Assembly: GCF_009765275.1 (NCBI RefSeq)
Contig: NZ_VOPH01000002.1
Coordinates: 558,001-622,000 of the forward strand
From: Chachezhania sediminis
Lineage (GTDB): Bacteria; Pseudomonadota; Alphaproteobacteria; Rhodobacterales; Rhodobacteraceae
Reading direction: 5' to 3'
DNA: 64,000 nucleotides
Shown here: in pieces, positions 34,812 through 42,949 of the stretch
Numbering within the stretch: the first letter of the stretch is position 1
How the letters are laid out: each line of letters opens with the position of its first letter
Translations under genes and position numbers: made by a program
The notes under the pieces: model-generated
What the model was told of the DNA's origin: nothing
The model's database searches: none
What the model saw: the letters and a program-made list of their open reading frames with translations, nothing else

Positions 34812-35809
34812 CACATCTTTCCTCCCCGCGGGTCATAGCGGTGGTCCTTTGCCCACCGCTCCATGAACTCGGCCAGGTCCGTGTCGACGGTCTTGGGCAT
34901 CCGGATCGACAGTTCCACGAACTGGTCGCCCCGCCCGGAATCCTTGCCGCGCTTCTTTGCGCCGCGGCCCCGCAGGCGCAGGGTCTGGCCGCTCGATGCA
35001 CCTTTCGGGACCGTCAGGCCCACCGGCCCGTCGATGGTCGGCGTTTCGACCTTGCCGCCTAGCACCGCCTCGTCGATCGAAATCGGCAGCACGATGCGGA
35101 TGTCGTCGCCATCGCGCGTAAAAACGTCATGCGGCCGGACCGACACGGTGATCAGCGCGTCGCCTGCGGCCCCCTTGCCATAGCCCTTGCCGCCCTTGCC
35201 GCGCAGCCGGATCACCTGGCCGTCGCGGGTGCCTTCCGGGATCTGAACCGCGATGGCGCCGCCTTCGGGCAGCACGATCTCGGTCTTGCCGCCCTTGACC
35301 GCATCCAGAAAGTCGACCTCCAGCGCATAGTGACGGTCCTGTCCCGGCATGTCGAAGTCGGCCTCCCAGCCGCGGCGGCCGCCCGTGCTACCCGTTCCGC
35401 CCATGCCGGCGCCGGCGCCCGCCGCCTGGCGGCGCAGGAATTCGGCAAAGATGTCGGATGCGTCGCCGAAATCCGGGTCCTGGGCCCCGGCGCCCGTGCT
35501 GGACCAGCGGGTGTTCCGGGACCGGTACGGGTTGCCCGGCTGTTCGGCATAGTCGCGATAGAAGTTCCGTTCCTGCCGCTGCTCCTGTCCCGAGGCGTCG
35601 ATTTCGCCCCGGTCGAAGCGCGCGCGCTGTTCGGGATCCTTCAGAAGGTCATAGGCCGCGGACGCCGCCTTGAAGCGGGCCTCGGCGGCCTTGTCGTCGG
35701 GGTTCAGGTCCGGGTGGCAGGTCTTGGCGATCTTGCGATAGGCCTTCTTGATCTCGTCGGCCGTGGCGGTTTTCGTCAGTCCCAGCGCCGCATAGGGATC
35801 GGTGCTCAT
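34811..35809 (-). CDS. DnaJ C-terminal-domain chaperone (CbpA/DnaJ type)
   Basis: A 332-residue cochaperone. N-terminal J domain: YAALGLTKTATADEIKKAYR and the HPD loop CHPDLNPDDKAAEARFKAAS; a Gly-rich linker (AAGAGAGMGGTGSTGGR); C-terminal substrate-binding beta-sandwich domains with GQVIRLRGKGGKGYGKGAAG and LRLRGRGAKKRGKDSGRGDQ. No zinc-finger CxxCxGxG repeats, so it is CbpA-like rather than canonical DnaJ. It stimulates DnaK; cbpM follows in the same operon. Confidence 0.9.
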   Translation of the reverse strand: MSTDPYAALGLTKTATADEIKKAYRKIAKTCHPDLNPDDKAAEARFKAASAAYDLLKDPEQRARFDRGEIDASGQEQRQERNFYRDYAEQPGNPYRSRNTRWSSTGAGAQDPDFGDASDIFAEFLRRQAAGAGAGMGGTGSTGGRRGWEADFDMPGQDRHYALEVDFLDAVKGGKTEIVLPEGGAIAVQIPEGTRDGQVIRLRGKGGKGYGKGAAGDALITVSVRPHDVFTRDGDDIRIVLPISIDEAVLGGKVETPTIDGPVGLTVPKGASSGQTLRLRGRGAKKRGKDSGRGDQFVELSIRMPKTVDTDLAEFMERWAKDHRYDPRGGKM

Positions 35810-35906
35810 GGGGTCCTCGTGAAGCGTACTGTTGCCTAAAAATAAAGCATTTTTCGCCCGATTTTCAAGAGGCAGGCGGGCACAGGGGCCCGCCCGTCCC
35901 TTGGAT

Positions 35907-36749
35907 CTAGCGTCCGGGAATGACCGAGCGGACGGTCGCGGGTTCCCAGCCTTCGATCAGGGCCATCGCCTCGTCCGCCGTGTCGACGAAGCGGAACAGG
36001 TCCAGATCCTCGTCCGCGATGGTGCCCGAGGCCGCCAGTTCCTTCCAGTTGATGATCCGCGTCCAGTAATCCGTGCCGAACAGCAGGAAGGGTACGCGTT
36101 CCATCCGGCCGGTCTGGATCAGGGTCAGCGCCTCGAACATCTCGTCCATGGTGCCGAAGCCGCCGGGGAAGACGCAGACCGCCTTGGCGCGCATCAGGAA
36201 ATGCATCTTGCGCACGGCGAAATAGTGGAAATTGAAGCTGAGGTCCGGCGTCACGTACTCGTTCGGCGCCTGTTCGTGCGGCAACACGATCGACAGGCCG
36301 ATCGAGATGCCCCCGGCCTCGGCCGCGCCGCGGTTGCCGGCCTCCATCACGCCGGGGCCGCCTCCGGTTGCGATCACCCAGTCGCGGCAGCCGGACATCA
36401 GCGACTTTTCGGTCATCAGCCGGGCGAACTTGCGGGCCTCGTCGTATTGCGCCGACAGTTCGGCCAGCATTGGCGTCCGGGCGCTGTCCTTGTTGGCGGG
36501 TTCGGGGATCCGGGCGCCGCCGAAAAGCACCACGGTGCTGTCGATGCCGCGTTCGTCCATCAGCAGGCCGGCCTTCAGCAGTTCCAGCTGAAGGCGCACC
36601 GGGCGCAGATCCTCGCGGCACAGGAAGGATTCGTCCGCGAAGGCCAGGCGATAGGACGGCGAGGCCGACTGTTCGGTCTGCGGCACGTGGCGCGCGGCAT
36701 CGATATCGGTCGGTGCGTCCCGGAAGGGATGGTTCCGTTCGTCTTTCAT
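35907..36749 (-). CDS. LOG-family (TIGR00730) Rossmann-fold protein
   Basis: A 280-residue protein. A lysine-decarboxylase-like/LOG fold: VVLFGGARIPEPANKDSART, GCRDWVIATGGGPGVMEAGN and the signature CVFPGGFGTMDEMFEALTLI (PGGxGTxxE-like). Plant LOG enzymes release cytokinin bases from nucleotide monophosphates; bacterial relatives hydrolyse AMP-type nucleotides. Start at 36749 (MKDERN). The N-terminal 90 residues are longer than in small LOGs. Confidence 0.85.
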   Translation of the reverse strand: MKDERNHPFRDAPTDIDAARHVPQTEQSASPSYRLAFADESFLCREDLRPVRLQLELLKAGLLMDERGIDSTVVLFGGARIPEPANKDSARTPMLAELSAQYDEARKFARLMTEKSLMSGCRDWVIATGGGPGVMEAGNRGAAEAGGISIGLSIVLPHEQAPNEYVTPDLSFNFHYFAVRKMHFLMRAKAVCVFPGGFGTMDEMFEALTLIQTGRMERVPFLLFGTDYWTRIINWKELAASGTIADEDLDLFRFVDTADEAMALIEGWEPATVRSVIPGR

Positions 36750-37102
36750 TCCATACTCCGCGCCGGTCGCGTCATGCCCGGCGACATGTCTGTCACATGG
36801 TCCCGGGGCGGGACAAAATCCAGACCGGGGATCCTGCCATGCCACGGTTAAGGATGCCCTTCCGGGCCAGAGTCACGCCATCGCCCAGCCCGTGGTCGGG
36901 CCCCCAATCCCGTCAGGGCGCCGCCGCGCCGGGTGAAATCGCCGAAATCAGCGGCAACAAGGGTGGGGCTGCCAAGAAATGCGCCAAATCCGAAGGATCC
37001 GCAACCGGCGGCTGCCGGTGTCATGGGCTTGTGCCATGGGCTTGCATCCGCCGCGGCCCGCGGCAAAGGTCGCGCCGGCAGATACCGGACAGGAGCATCG
37101 AC
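36750..37102. other. 353-bp intergenic gap with a short direct repeat
   Basis: Between the LOG gene and the threonine-dehydratase-like gene I see no coding region. CATGGGCTTG occurs twice within about 20 bp near 37022-37047. The divergent promoters of both neighbours must be here. Confidence 0.3.
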
Positions 37103-38026
37103 ATGGGCTGGCAGGACGAGATCGAGGCCGCGGCAGCGCGGATCCGGGGCCATGTGGTGCGGACGCCGGTGCTGGAGTTCGACGGCTTCGGGCTGGACCG
37201 GCCGGTCGCGCTGAAGCTGGAACAGATGCAGCATACCGGCAGCTTCAAGGCCCGTGGCGCGTTCAACACGCTGCTCAGCCTGGATGTGCCGGAGGCGGGG
37301 ATCGTCGCGGCCTCGGGCGGGAACCACGGTGCGGCGGCGGCCTATGCGGCCTCGCGCCTGGGTCACCCGGCCAAGATCTTCGTGCCGGAAATGGCGGGCG
37401 CGTCGAAGATCGCACTGATCGAACGGGCCGGCGCCGACCTGACCGTGGTGTCCGGTGCCTATGCCGACGCGCTGGAGGCGGCGCTGGAACACGAGGCCCG
37501 CACCGGCGCGATGCAGATCCACGCCTATGACGCCCAGCCGACGGTCGCGGGGCAGGGGACATGCTTCCGCGAGTGGGAGGAACAGGGGCTGGAGGCCGAC
37601 ACCGTCCTGATCGCGGTCGGGGGCGGCGGCCTGATCGGTGGCGCGCTGGCCTGGTTTGCAGGACGACGGAAGGTGGTGGCGGTGGAACCCCGCACCTCCT
37701 GCGCGCTGAACGCGGCGCTGGAAGCGGGTGGGCCGGTGGATGTCGAGGTCTCGGGCATCGCCGCCAATGCGCTGGGGGCCAGGCGGATCGGATCGATCTG
37801 TTACGATCTGGCGGTCGAATACGGTGCGGTTCCGGTGCTGGTGGAAGACGATGCCATTGCCGCAGCCCAGCTGGCCCTGTGGCAGCAATTGCGGCAACTG
37901 GTGGAGCCTGCAGGCGCCGCGGCGCTGTCGGCGCTGATGTCGGGGGCCTATGTACCCGAACCGGGCGAGAAGGTTGCCGTTCTGGTCTGTGGTGCCAATC
38001 CGGCGCCGGATCCGCTTGGGGTGTGA
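37103..38026 (+). CDS. Threonine/serine dehydratase-like PLP enzyme
   Basis: A 307-residue beta-family PLP enzyme: ALKLEQMQHTGSFKARGAFN with the PLP lysine, VAASGGNHGAAAAYAASRLG, VGGGGLIGGALAWFAGRRKV (phosphate-binding Gly loop) and AAAALSALMSGAYVPEPGEK-like end. It lacks a regulatory ACT domain, so it is a short catabolic-type threonine/serine dehydratase or a related eliminase. AGGAG lies 8 nt before ATG 37103. Monocistronic; a GST gene follows. Confidence 0.85.
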   Translation: MGWQDEIEAAAARIRGHVVRTPVLEFDGFGLDRPVALKLEQMQHTGSFKARGAFNTLLSLDVPEAGIVAASGGNHGAAAAYAASRLGHPAKIFVPEMAGASKIALIERAGADLTVVSGAYADALEAALEHEARTGAMQIHAYDAQPTVAGQGTCFREWEEQGLEADTVLIAVGGGGLIGGALAWFAGRRKVVAVEPRTSCALNAALEAGGPVDVEVSGIAANALGARRIGSICYDLAVEYGAVPVLVEDDAIAAAQLALWQQLRQLVEPAGAAALSALMSGAYVPEPGEKVAVLVCGANPAPDPLGV

Positions 38027-38224
38027 CAGCCGATACAGAAGATTGCCGACCCGTCCGGCCGCCCGCCGGGCAGCGGCCGACCCGTCCCCGCCGTTTCAAC
38101 AAATGCCGGCCGGTCTGCGACCGCTCCGCTGGCCGCCCGCTGCCCTTCTTGCTGTTCGACCGACGTTCCGCGACCTAGGGTGCGCTTGCCCGAGACAGAT
38201 GTCGCGAAAGGGAGCGCCCGGCCG

Positions 38225-38845
38225 ATGACACTTCGCCTGCATGTCTACCCGCCCAGCGTCTATTGCCAGATCGCCCGGATGACGCTGGCCGAATGCGGGG
38301 TGCAGGCAGAGTTGGTTCCCTGCGATCCCTTCAGCGGGACCGTTCCTGAACATCCCTTCAACCGCGTGCCGGTGCTGGACCATGACGGCATCCGGATCTT
38401 CGAGACGACGGCGATCCTGCGCTATCTCGACAGTCGCTTCGCCGGCGGGCGGCTGACGCCGGCCGAACCGCTGGCCGCGGCGCGGATGGTACAGGTGCAG
38501 GCCGTGGTCGATTGCTACGGCTATTGGCCCATGGTCCGGCAGGTTTTCGTCCATGGCGCCAATCACTCTGGGGATGCGGACAGGGCGGACCTGGCCGAAG
38601 GGCTAGGCGGTGCGGCCAGGGTGCTGGACGTGTTGGAGCGGATCGCGGCCGAAGGGCGGGTCCTGACCGGGGCCGGGATCACGTTGGCCGACTGCCATCT
38701 GGCGCCGATGATCGGGTTTCTGGCCCGGGCGCCCGACGGCGCGGCGCTGCTGGCGGCCCGTCCCATGCTTTCGGCCTGGTTTTCCCGGGTGAGAACCCGT
38801 GACAGCTATCACCTGACCGACCCCAACCGGGTCATGAAGGGATGA
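38225..38845 (+). CDS. Glutathione S-transferase family protein
   Basis: A 206-residue GST. N-terminal thioredoxin-like domain: LHVYPPSVYCQIARMTLAEC, HPFNRVPVLDHDGIRIFETT (cis-Pro) and AILRYLDSRFAGG; C-terminal helical domain: CYGYWPMVRQVFVHGANHSG and ADCHLAPMIGFLARAPDGAA. It probably conjugates glutathione to an electrophile. The start 38225 is chosen because the upstream in-frame residues are not conserved-looking. Gene before dapD. Confidence 0.85.
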   Translation: MTLRLHVYPPSVYCQIARMTLAECGVQAELVPCDPFSGTVPEHPFNRVPVLDHDGIRIFETTAILRYLDSRFAGGRLTPAEPLAAARMVQVQAVVDCYGYWPMVRQVFVHGANHSGDADRADLAEGLGGAARVLDVLERIAAEGRVLTGAGITLADCHLAPMIGFLARAPDGAALLAARPMLSAWFSRVRTRDSYHLTDPNRVMKG

Positions 38846-38929
38846 GGTCTTAGCAGGTTGTCGGTTGGCCCGCGGCGCTCTATAGCCGGGCCGAAGCAGA
38901 TCTGCCGTAGATTTCCAGGGGAGTGAACC

Positions 38930-39757
38930 ATGTCGAACGCCCAGCTCGAAACTGCCATCGAAGCCGCCTGGGAGGCGCGCGATACCATCACCCCCGCGAC
39001 CACGGGCGAAATGCGCGAAGCCATCGAGGACACGCTGAACGCGCTCGACGGCGGCACCCTGCGCGTCGCTGAAAAGCAGGATGACGGATCCTGGCACGTG
39101 AACCAGTGGGCCAAGAAGGCGGTGCTGCTGGGCTTCCGGATCAAGGACATGGAACCCCACACCGGCGGGCCGCAGGACGGCACCTGGTGGGACAAGGTCG
39201 ACAGCAAGTTCAAGGGCTGGGGCGACAACCAGTGGAAGGCCGCGGGCTTCCGCGCCGTGCCGAACTGCGTCGTGCGCAAGTCGGCCTATATCGCCCCCGG
39301 CGTGGTGCTGATGCCGTCCTTCGTGAACCTGGGCGCCTATGTCGACAGCGGCACCATGGTCGATACCTGGGCCACCGTCGGGTCCTGCGCGCAGATCGGC
39401 AAGAACGTGCACCTGTCGGGCGGCGTCGGCATCGGCGGCGTGCTGGAACCGATGCAGGCCGGTCCTACGATCATCGAGGACAACTGTTTCATCGGTGCCC
39501 GGTCCGAGGTTGTCGAGGGCGTGATCGTCCGCGAAGGTTCCGTCCTGGGCATGGGTGTCTTCCTGGGCCAGTCGACCAAGATCGTCGACCGCGCCACGGG
39601 CGAGGTCATGTATGGCGAGGTGCCGCCCTATTCGGTGGTCGTCTCAGGCTCCATGCCGTCGACGGGCGGCGTGAACCTCTATTGCGCGGTGATCGTGAAA
39701 CGCGTCGATGCGCAGACCCGGTCGAAAACCGGCATCAACGATCTGCTGCGGGACTGA
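38930..39757 (+). CDS. dapD: 2,3,4,5-tetrahydropyridine-2,6-dicarboxylate N-succinyltransferase
   Basis: A 275-residue DapD of the succinylase lysine/DAP pathway. N-terminal helical domain ([20 protein letters not shown]), then the left-handed beta-helix of hexapeptide repeats ([60 protein letters not shown]) with the acyl-acceptor site [18 protein letters not shown]. It uses succinyl-CoA. Monocistronic. Family and length are normal. Confidence 0.96.
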   Translation: MSNAQLETAIEAAWEARDTITPATTGEMREAIEDTLNALDGGTLRVAEKQDDGSWHVNQWAKKAVLLGFRIKDMEPHTGGPQDGTWWDKVDSKFKGWGDNQWKAAGFRAVPNCVVRKSAYIAPGVVLMPSFVNLGAYVDSGTMVDTWATVGSCAQIGKNVHLSGGVGIGGVLEPMQAGPTIIEDNCFIGARSEVVEGVIVREGSVLGMGVFLGQSTKIVDRATGEVMYGEVPPYSVVVSGSMPSTGGVNLYCAVIVKRVDAQTRSKTGINDLLRD

Positions 39758-40041
39758 TCCCGAATTGCCGGATGGCGGGTCCGTCGCGGGCCCGCCGACC
39801 GGACGGACAAGATGCGGGGACGGGGCCGGCCAATTACCGGTCCGCTGCGTGCGACGCGGACCGTCCGTAAGATGCCGCCGGGCCGGGCTTGTGACCGGTC
39901 CACCGGCGCCATGACGCCGCTGCCATGGGCACAGGCGATGGCCGCCCGGGCGCGGTGGCCTGGGTCCGGCGGAAGACTGTCGAACAGACCGTGAAATTGA
40001 TCGTGAAACAGGCCGCCGCTGCCGGTGCCCCCGGGCTGCGG

Positions 40042-40599
40042 TCAGACCCGCAATCCGGCGCGATAAAGCTGTGCCAGCCGTTCGAAGGGCCGGGCATTCT
40101 GTTCGGCGACGGCCAGCAGCCAGGCGCCTTCCATCTGCATCAGAACCAGGTCGGCCACGTCATGCGGTGTCGGATGACCCAGCCGAGCCGCGTGCATCAC
40201 CAGGCATTCGCCCCAGCTTTTCAGCACCTGTCGCGCCGCCTCGCGCAGCTCCGGCTCTGACGTCGAGGCCTGCAGGACGCTGGCCACCGGGCAGGCCTCG
40301 ATCATCTTGCCGGGTTGCAGGAAGTCCGCGATCTCGTCACAGAAGGCCGCGGCGCCGGCACCGAAACTGTCCGCGTCCCCGAAGGCGCGGTTGACGATCT
40401 TCTCGACCGTCCGGCCGGCGGCCAGCGTCGCCTGCGTGGCCAGGTCCCGCTTGCCCCCCGGGAAGTGATAGTAGAGCGACCCCTTTGGCAGGTCGGCGGC
40501 CTTCAGGATCTCGGCCAGGGCCACGCCGTGATAGCCCCTCTGCCGGAACAGCAGCGCGGCGGCACGGATCAGGGCGTTTCTGTTTTCCGAAGTGACCAT
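40042..40599 (-). CDS. TetR-family transcriptional regulator
   Basis: A 185-residue regulator: N-terminal HTH NALIRAAALLFRQRGYHGVA and EILKAADLPKGSLYYHFPGG, C-terminal ligand domain about 50-185. The start is ATG 40599 (MVTSEN). It is divergent from an alpha/beta-hydrolase gene, and two tandem operator-like dyads lie in the 86 bp between them, so it likely represses itself and the hydrolase. Ligand unknown. Confidence 0.9.
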   Translation of the reverse strand: MVTSENRNALIRAAALLFRQRGYHGVALAEILKAADLPKGSLYYHFPGGKRDLATQATLAAGRTVEKIVNRAFGDADSFGAGAAAFCDEIADFLQPGKMIEACPVASVLQASTSEPELREAARQVLKSWGECLVMHAARLGHPTPHDVADLVLMQMEGAWLLAVAEQNARPFERLAQLYRAGLRV

Positions 40600-40617
40600 A
40601 GGTCCATTTTGCACCCT

Positions 40618-40660
40618 GTAGACCACATGGTCTACGGTCTTCCTGGACCATGCGGTCTAC
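40618..40660. promoter_or_regulatory. Two tandem TetR operator candidates
   Basis: GTAGACCACATGGTCTAC (40618-40635) is a perfect 8-2-8 inverted repeat; CTGGACCATGCGGTCTAC (40643-40660) is an imperfect second copy offset by 25 bp. Both lie between the divergent TetR gene and the hydrolase gene and are the likely binding sites of the TetR protein. Confidence 0.75.
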
Positions 40661-40685
40661 AGCGAGTCGCGAAGGATTGCACGCC

Positions 40686-41537
40686 ATGTCGGACAGGACG
40701 CAAAGGATCGAGATCGAGGCCGAAGGCGCCAGGCTGGCGGGCCGGTACATGCCGCCCGAAGGCGACGTCCGGGCGAACCTTGTCCTGCACGGGGCGACGG
40801 GCGTGCCGCAGCGGTTCTATCGCAGCTTTGCCGACTGGGCCTCGGGGCAGGGCATCGGAGTCCTGACCTATGATTACCGGGATTTCGGCGAGTCGCTGCA
40901 CCGCAGGCTGAAGCACAGCGACACGACCTTCGCCGACTGGATCCTGCGCGACCAGGCCGCGGCCGAGGCGGCACTGGCGGACATCGCGCCGGACGGGCCC
41001 TTGTGGATCCTGGGCCATTCGCTGGGCGGCTTCGGCACAGCCTTCCGCGACTATGACCCGCGGGTCGAACGGATTGTGACCGTTGGAACGGGACGCGTCC
41101 ACGTGACCGACCATCCGTGGAGCTATCGCCCGCTGGTCATGGCGTTCTGGTTCGGGATCGGGCCGCTGGCGACGACGATTGCCGGTTATCTGCCGGGCCG
41201 TAGGATCTTGTTCGGGGCGGACCTGCCGGCGGGCGTCTACTGGCAATGGCGCCGCTGGTGCGTGCGACGCGAGTTTTTCTATTCAGATGTCGGCCGCAGC
41301 CTGCCGGAACCGGACTTCGCCCGTTCCGGCCCGGAAATCCGCCTGTTCACCATGTCCGACGACGTGGTCGCCCCGCCGGTGTCCGTCCGCCGCTTTGCCG
41401 ATGCCTTCGCCCCGGGCCGCGCGGCCTATCGTGAGCTGAAACCGAAGGAATTCGGCATCCCTGCGCTGCGCCATATCGAGGTGCTGTCCCGTCTTGGCGC
41501 CCCCGCCTGGCCCGCGCTGCTGGGGGTCGAAGACTGA
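40686..41537 (+). CDS. Alpha/beta-hydrolase
   Basis: A 283-residue serine hydrolase: LVLHGATGVPQRFYRSFADW, YDYRDFGESLHRRLKHSDTT and the nucleophile elbow LWILGHSLGGFGTAF (GHSLG). The C-terminal half contains MSDDVVAPPVSVRRFADAFA, with Asp and later His (LRHIEVLSR) likely completing the triad. It resembles predicted esterases. Start 40686 (MSDRTQ). Probable target of the TetR regulator. Confidence 0.8.
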   Translation: MSDRTQRIEIEAEGARLAGRYMPPEGDVRANLVLHGATGVPQRFYRSFADWASGQGIGVLTYDYRDFGESLHRRLKHSDTTFADWILRDQAAAEAALADIAPDGPLWILGHSLGGFGTAFRDYDPRVERIVTVGTGRVHVTDHPWSYRPLVMAFWFGIGPLATTIAGYLPGRRILFGADLPAGVYWQWRRWCVRREFFYSDVGRSLPEPDFARSGPEIRLFTMSDDVVAPPVSVRRFADAFAPGRAAYRELKPKEFGIPALRHIEVLSRLGAPAWPALLGVED

Positions 41538-41558
41538 GGCCGGCGCGGACTGCGCAAT

Positions 41559-41703
41559 TATTTTTACCATCTGGTCAAGAGTCCACTGTGCCGGCGGAAC
41601 GCCGTATTCCAAAATTTGACCAGGCGATAAAAATTCTAACGGGACCTTTCCCATTGCGCCGGCCATTCGTGATCATCGCCAATTTTGACCAATCGATCAA
41701 AAT
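41559..41703. promoter_or_regulatory. Three copies of a TTGACCA-N2-CGAT operator-like motif
   Basis: Site A is inverted at 41559-41578 (minus strand: TTGACCAGATGGTAAAAAT); site B at 41616-41634 reads TTGACCAGGCGATAAAAAT; site C at 41685-41703 reads TTGACCAATCGATCAAAAT. All share TTGACCA-N2-YGRT-N-AAAA and lie in an AT-rich patch upstream of the acidic hypothetical gene. The core GACCA-N2-TGGT is shared with the TetR dyads at 40618-40660. Confidence 0.55.
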
Positions 41704-41805
41704 CCCATTGCCTTGAACCTGCCTGGTCGGGGACATGCCCTTTCCGGCCCTTCCGCGGGCAGTCCAAATCCTGTACGGCGGGGGCGCGCAAGGATGGGGC
41801 GAGAG

Positions 41806-42171
41806 ATGTCCGAGAAGGTGAAACGTCCGCAGGAGGTCTTTACCCTGCTGGTACAACTGGGCCGCAAGGCCGGCGATGGCCTGCCCGAAGGGGCGACAGG
41901 CGCGGCGCTGATGGTCTATGCCTCGGGCGTGGACGAGGCCGAGGCGGTGCGCGAGACGGTGGCGATCCTGAAACAGGCCGACACAGCACCCCTGGACGTG
42001 ACCGGATACGGCACGCTGGCCGAGCGCGAGGCGCAGGGCCACGAGATCGACGAGGAAGAGCGCGCGCTGATGGACCGTGCCCTGGCCGAGAATTCGGTGA
42101 TCGTGGCCCAGATGACGCCGTTCTTCGGGGATGACGGATTCGACGACGAGGACGACGACGAAGACGAATAG
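41806..42171 (+). CDS. Hypothetical acidic protein
   Basis: A 121-residue protein of unknown family: MSEKVKRPQEVFTLLVQLGR, a central region VYASGVDEAEAVRETVAILK and a highly acidic C-terminus GDDGFDDEDDDEDE. No signal peptide or membrane segment. Start 41806 is chosen (an in-frame ATG at 41794 is also possible). The upstream gap holds the three repeated operator-like sites, so expression is probably regulated. Confidence 0.6.
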   Translation: MSEKVKRPQEVFTLLVQLGRKAGDGLPEGATGAALMVYASGVDEAEAVRETVAILKQADTAPLDVTGYGTLAEREAQGHEIDEEERALMDRALAENSVIVAQMTPFFGDDGFDDEDDDEDE

Positions 42172-42276
42172 GCGGTGCCGTGCGTGGGGACCACGCACCC
42201 CGCGGGACCGCCCCGGCGGTGTTGCGGTGTTGCAGTGTAGGACGGGGTTTACCTACCGTCCCCGGTCAGGCCGCGC

Positions 42277-42297
42277 GGCGGGGTAAACCCCGCACTA
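42277..42297. repeat. Dispersed palindrome supplying a stop codon
   Basis: GCGGGGTAAACCCCGCACTA (42278-42297), a near copy of the elements at 48400-48420 and 14405-14424 (there inverted). The terminal CTA of this copy is the stop codon (TAG on the minus strand) of the DUF454 gene. Confidence 0.65.
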
Positions 42298-42702
42298 TGC
42301 GGTGTCTCCCGGGCCGTTTGGCCTGGTCAGCACGAAGGTCGCGGCGCCGCCCAGGCAGATGCCCTGGATCAGCAGGATCCACCATTTCAGGCCCATGACC
42401 AGGCTGAGCAGGAAGACGGCGCCCATCATGGTGCAGGCCAGCGCCTTGGATCTTGGCGCGATGGCGCCGTATTTTTCCCAGTCGGTGATCAGCTTGCCGA
42501 AGATGTGGTGATCGACCAGCCATTGCCGAAGGCGCGGAGAGCCCTTGCCAAAGCAGAAGGCCGCCAGGATCACGAAGGGCGTCGTCGGCAGGACCGGCAG
42601 GGCGACGCCCAGTATTCCCAGCCCCAGGGCCACGAAGCCCAGCGCCAACCAGACCGCGCGCCGGATATGGGGCAGGGCCGGTTTGACATGTTTCAGCGGC
42701 AA
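42295..42702 (-). CDS. DUF454 (YbaN-like) membrane protein
   Basis: A 135-residue protein. Four short membrane segments, AVWLALGFVALGLGILGVAL, LPTTPFVILAAFCFGKGSPR, and a later pair near CTMMGAVFLLSLVMGLKWWI. DUF454/YbaN proteins are small inner-membrane proteins of unknown function. No ATG is suitable; TTG 42702 has GAAGGAG upstream and is preferred to the TTG at 42735. Confidence 0.72.
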   Translation of the reverse strand: MPLKHVKPALPHIRRAVWLALGFVALGLGILGVALPVLPTTPFVILAAFCFGKGSPRLRQWLVDHHIFGKLITDWEKYGAIAPRSKALACTMMGAVFLLSLVMGLKWWILLIQGICLGGAATFVLTRPNGPGDTA

Positions 42703-42949
42703 GGTCCGACTCCTTCGCGGCGGGCGCTGCGGCAAAGTCTAATGCCTTTCCGGGACGACATGCACCGGCTTTCGTGCCGTGTCGCGGGATTGCGCCCGCG
42801 GCAGTGCGGATCGGAACCGGGCGGAACGGTCGGGGGCGGGTGCCGCCCTCGTGCCCGCCCGGGCTACGCCGCGCGCGGGCAGATGAAGGCTTTCGGCAGG
42901 GCCGCGGCCGTGTCAGAACACATTGGTTAACGAACTGGAGGAAGAGGCC

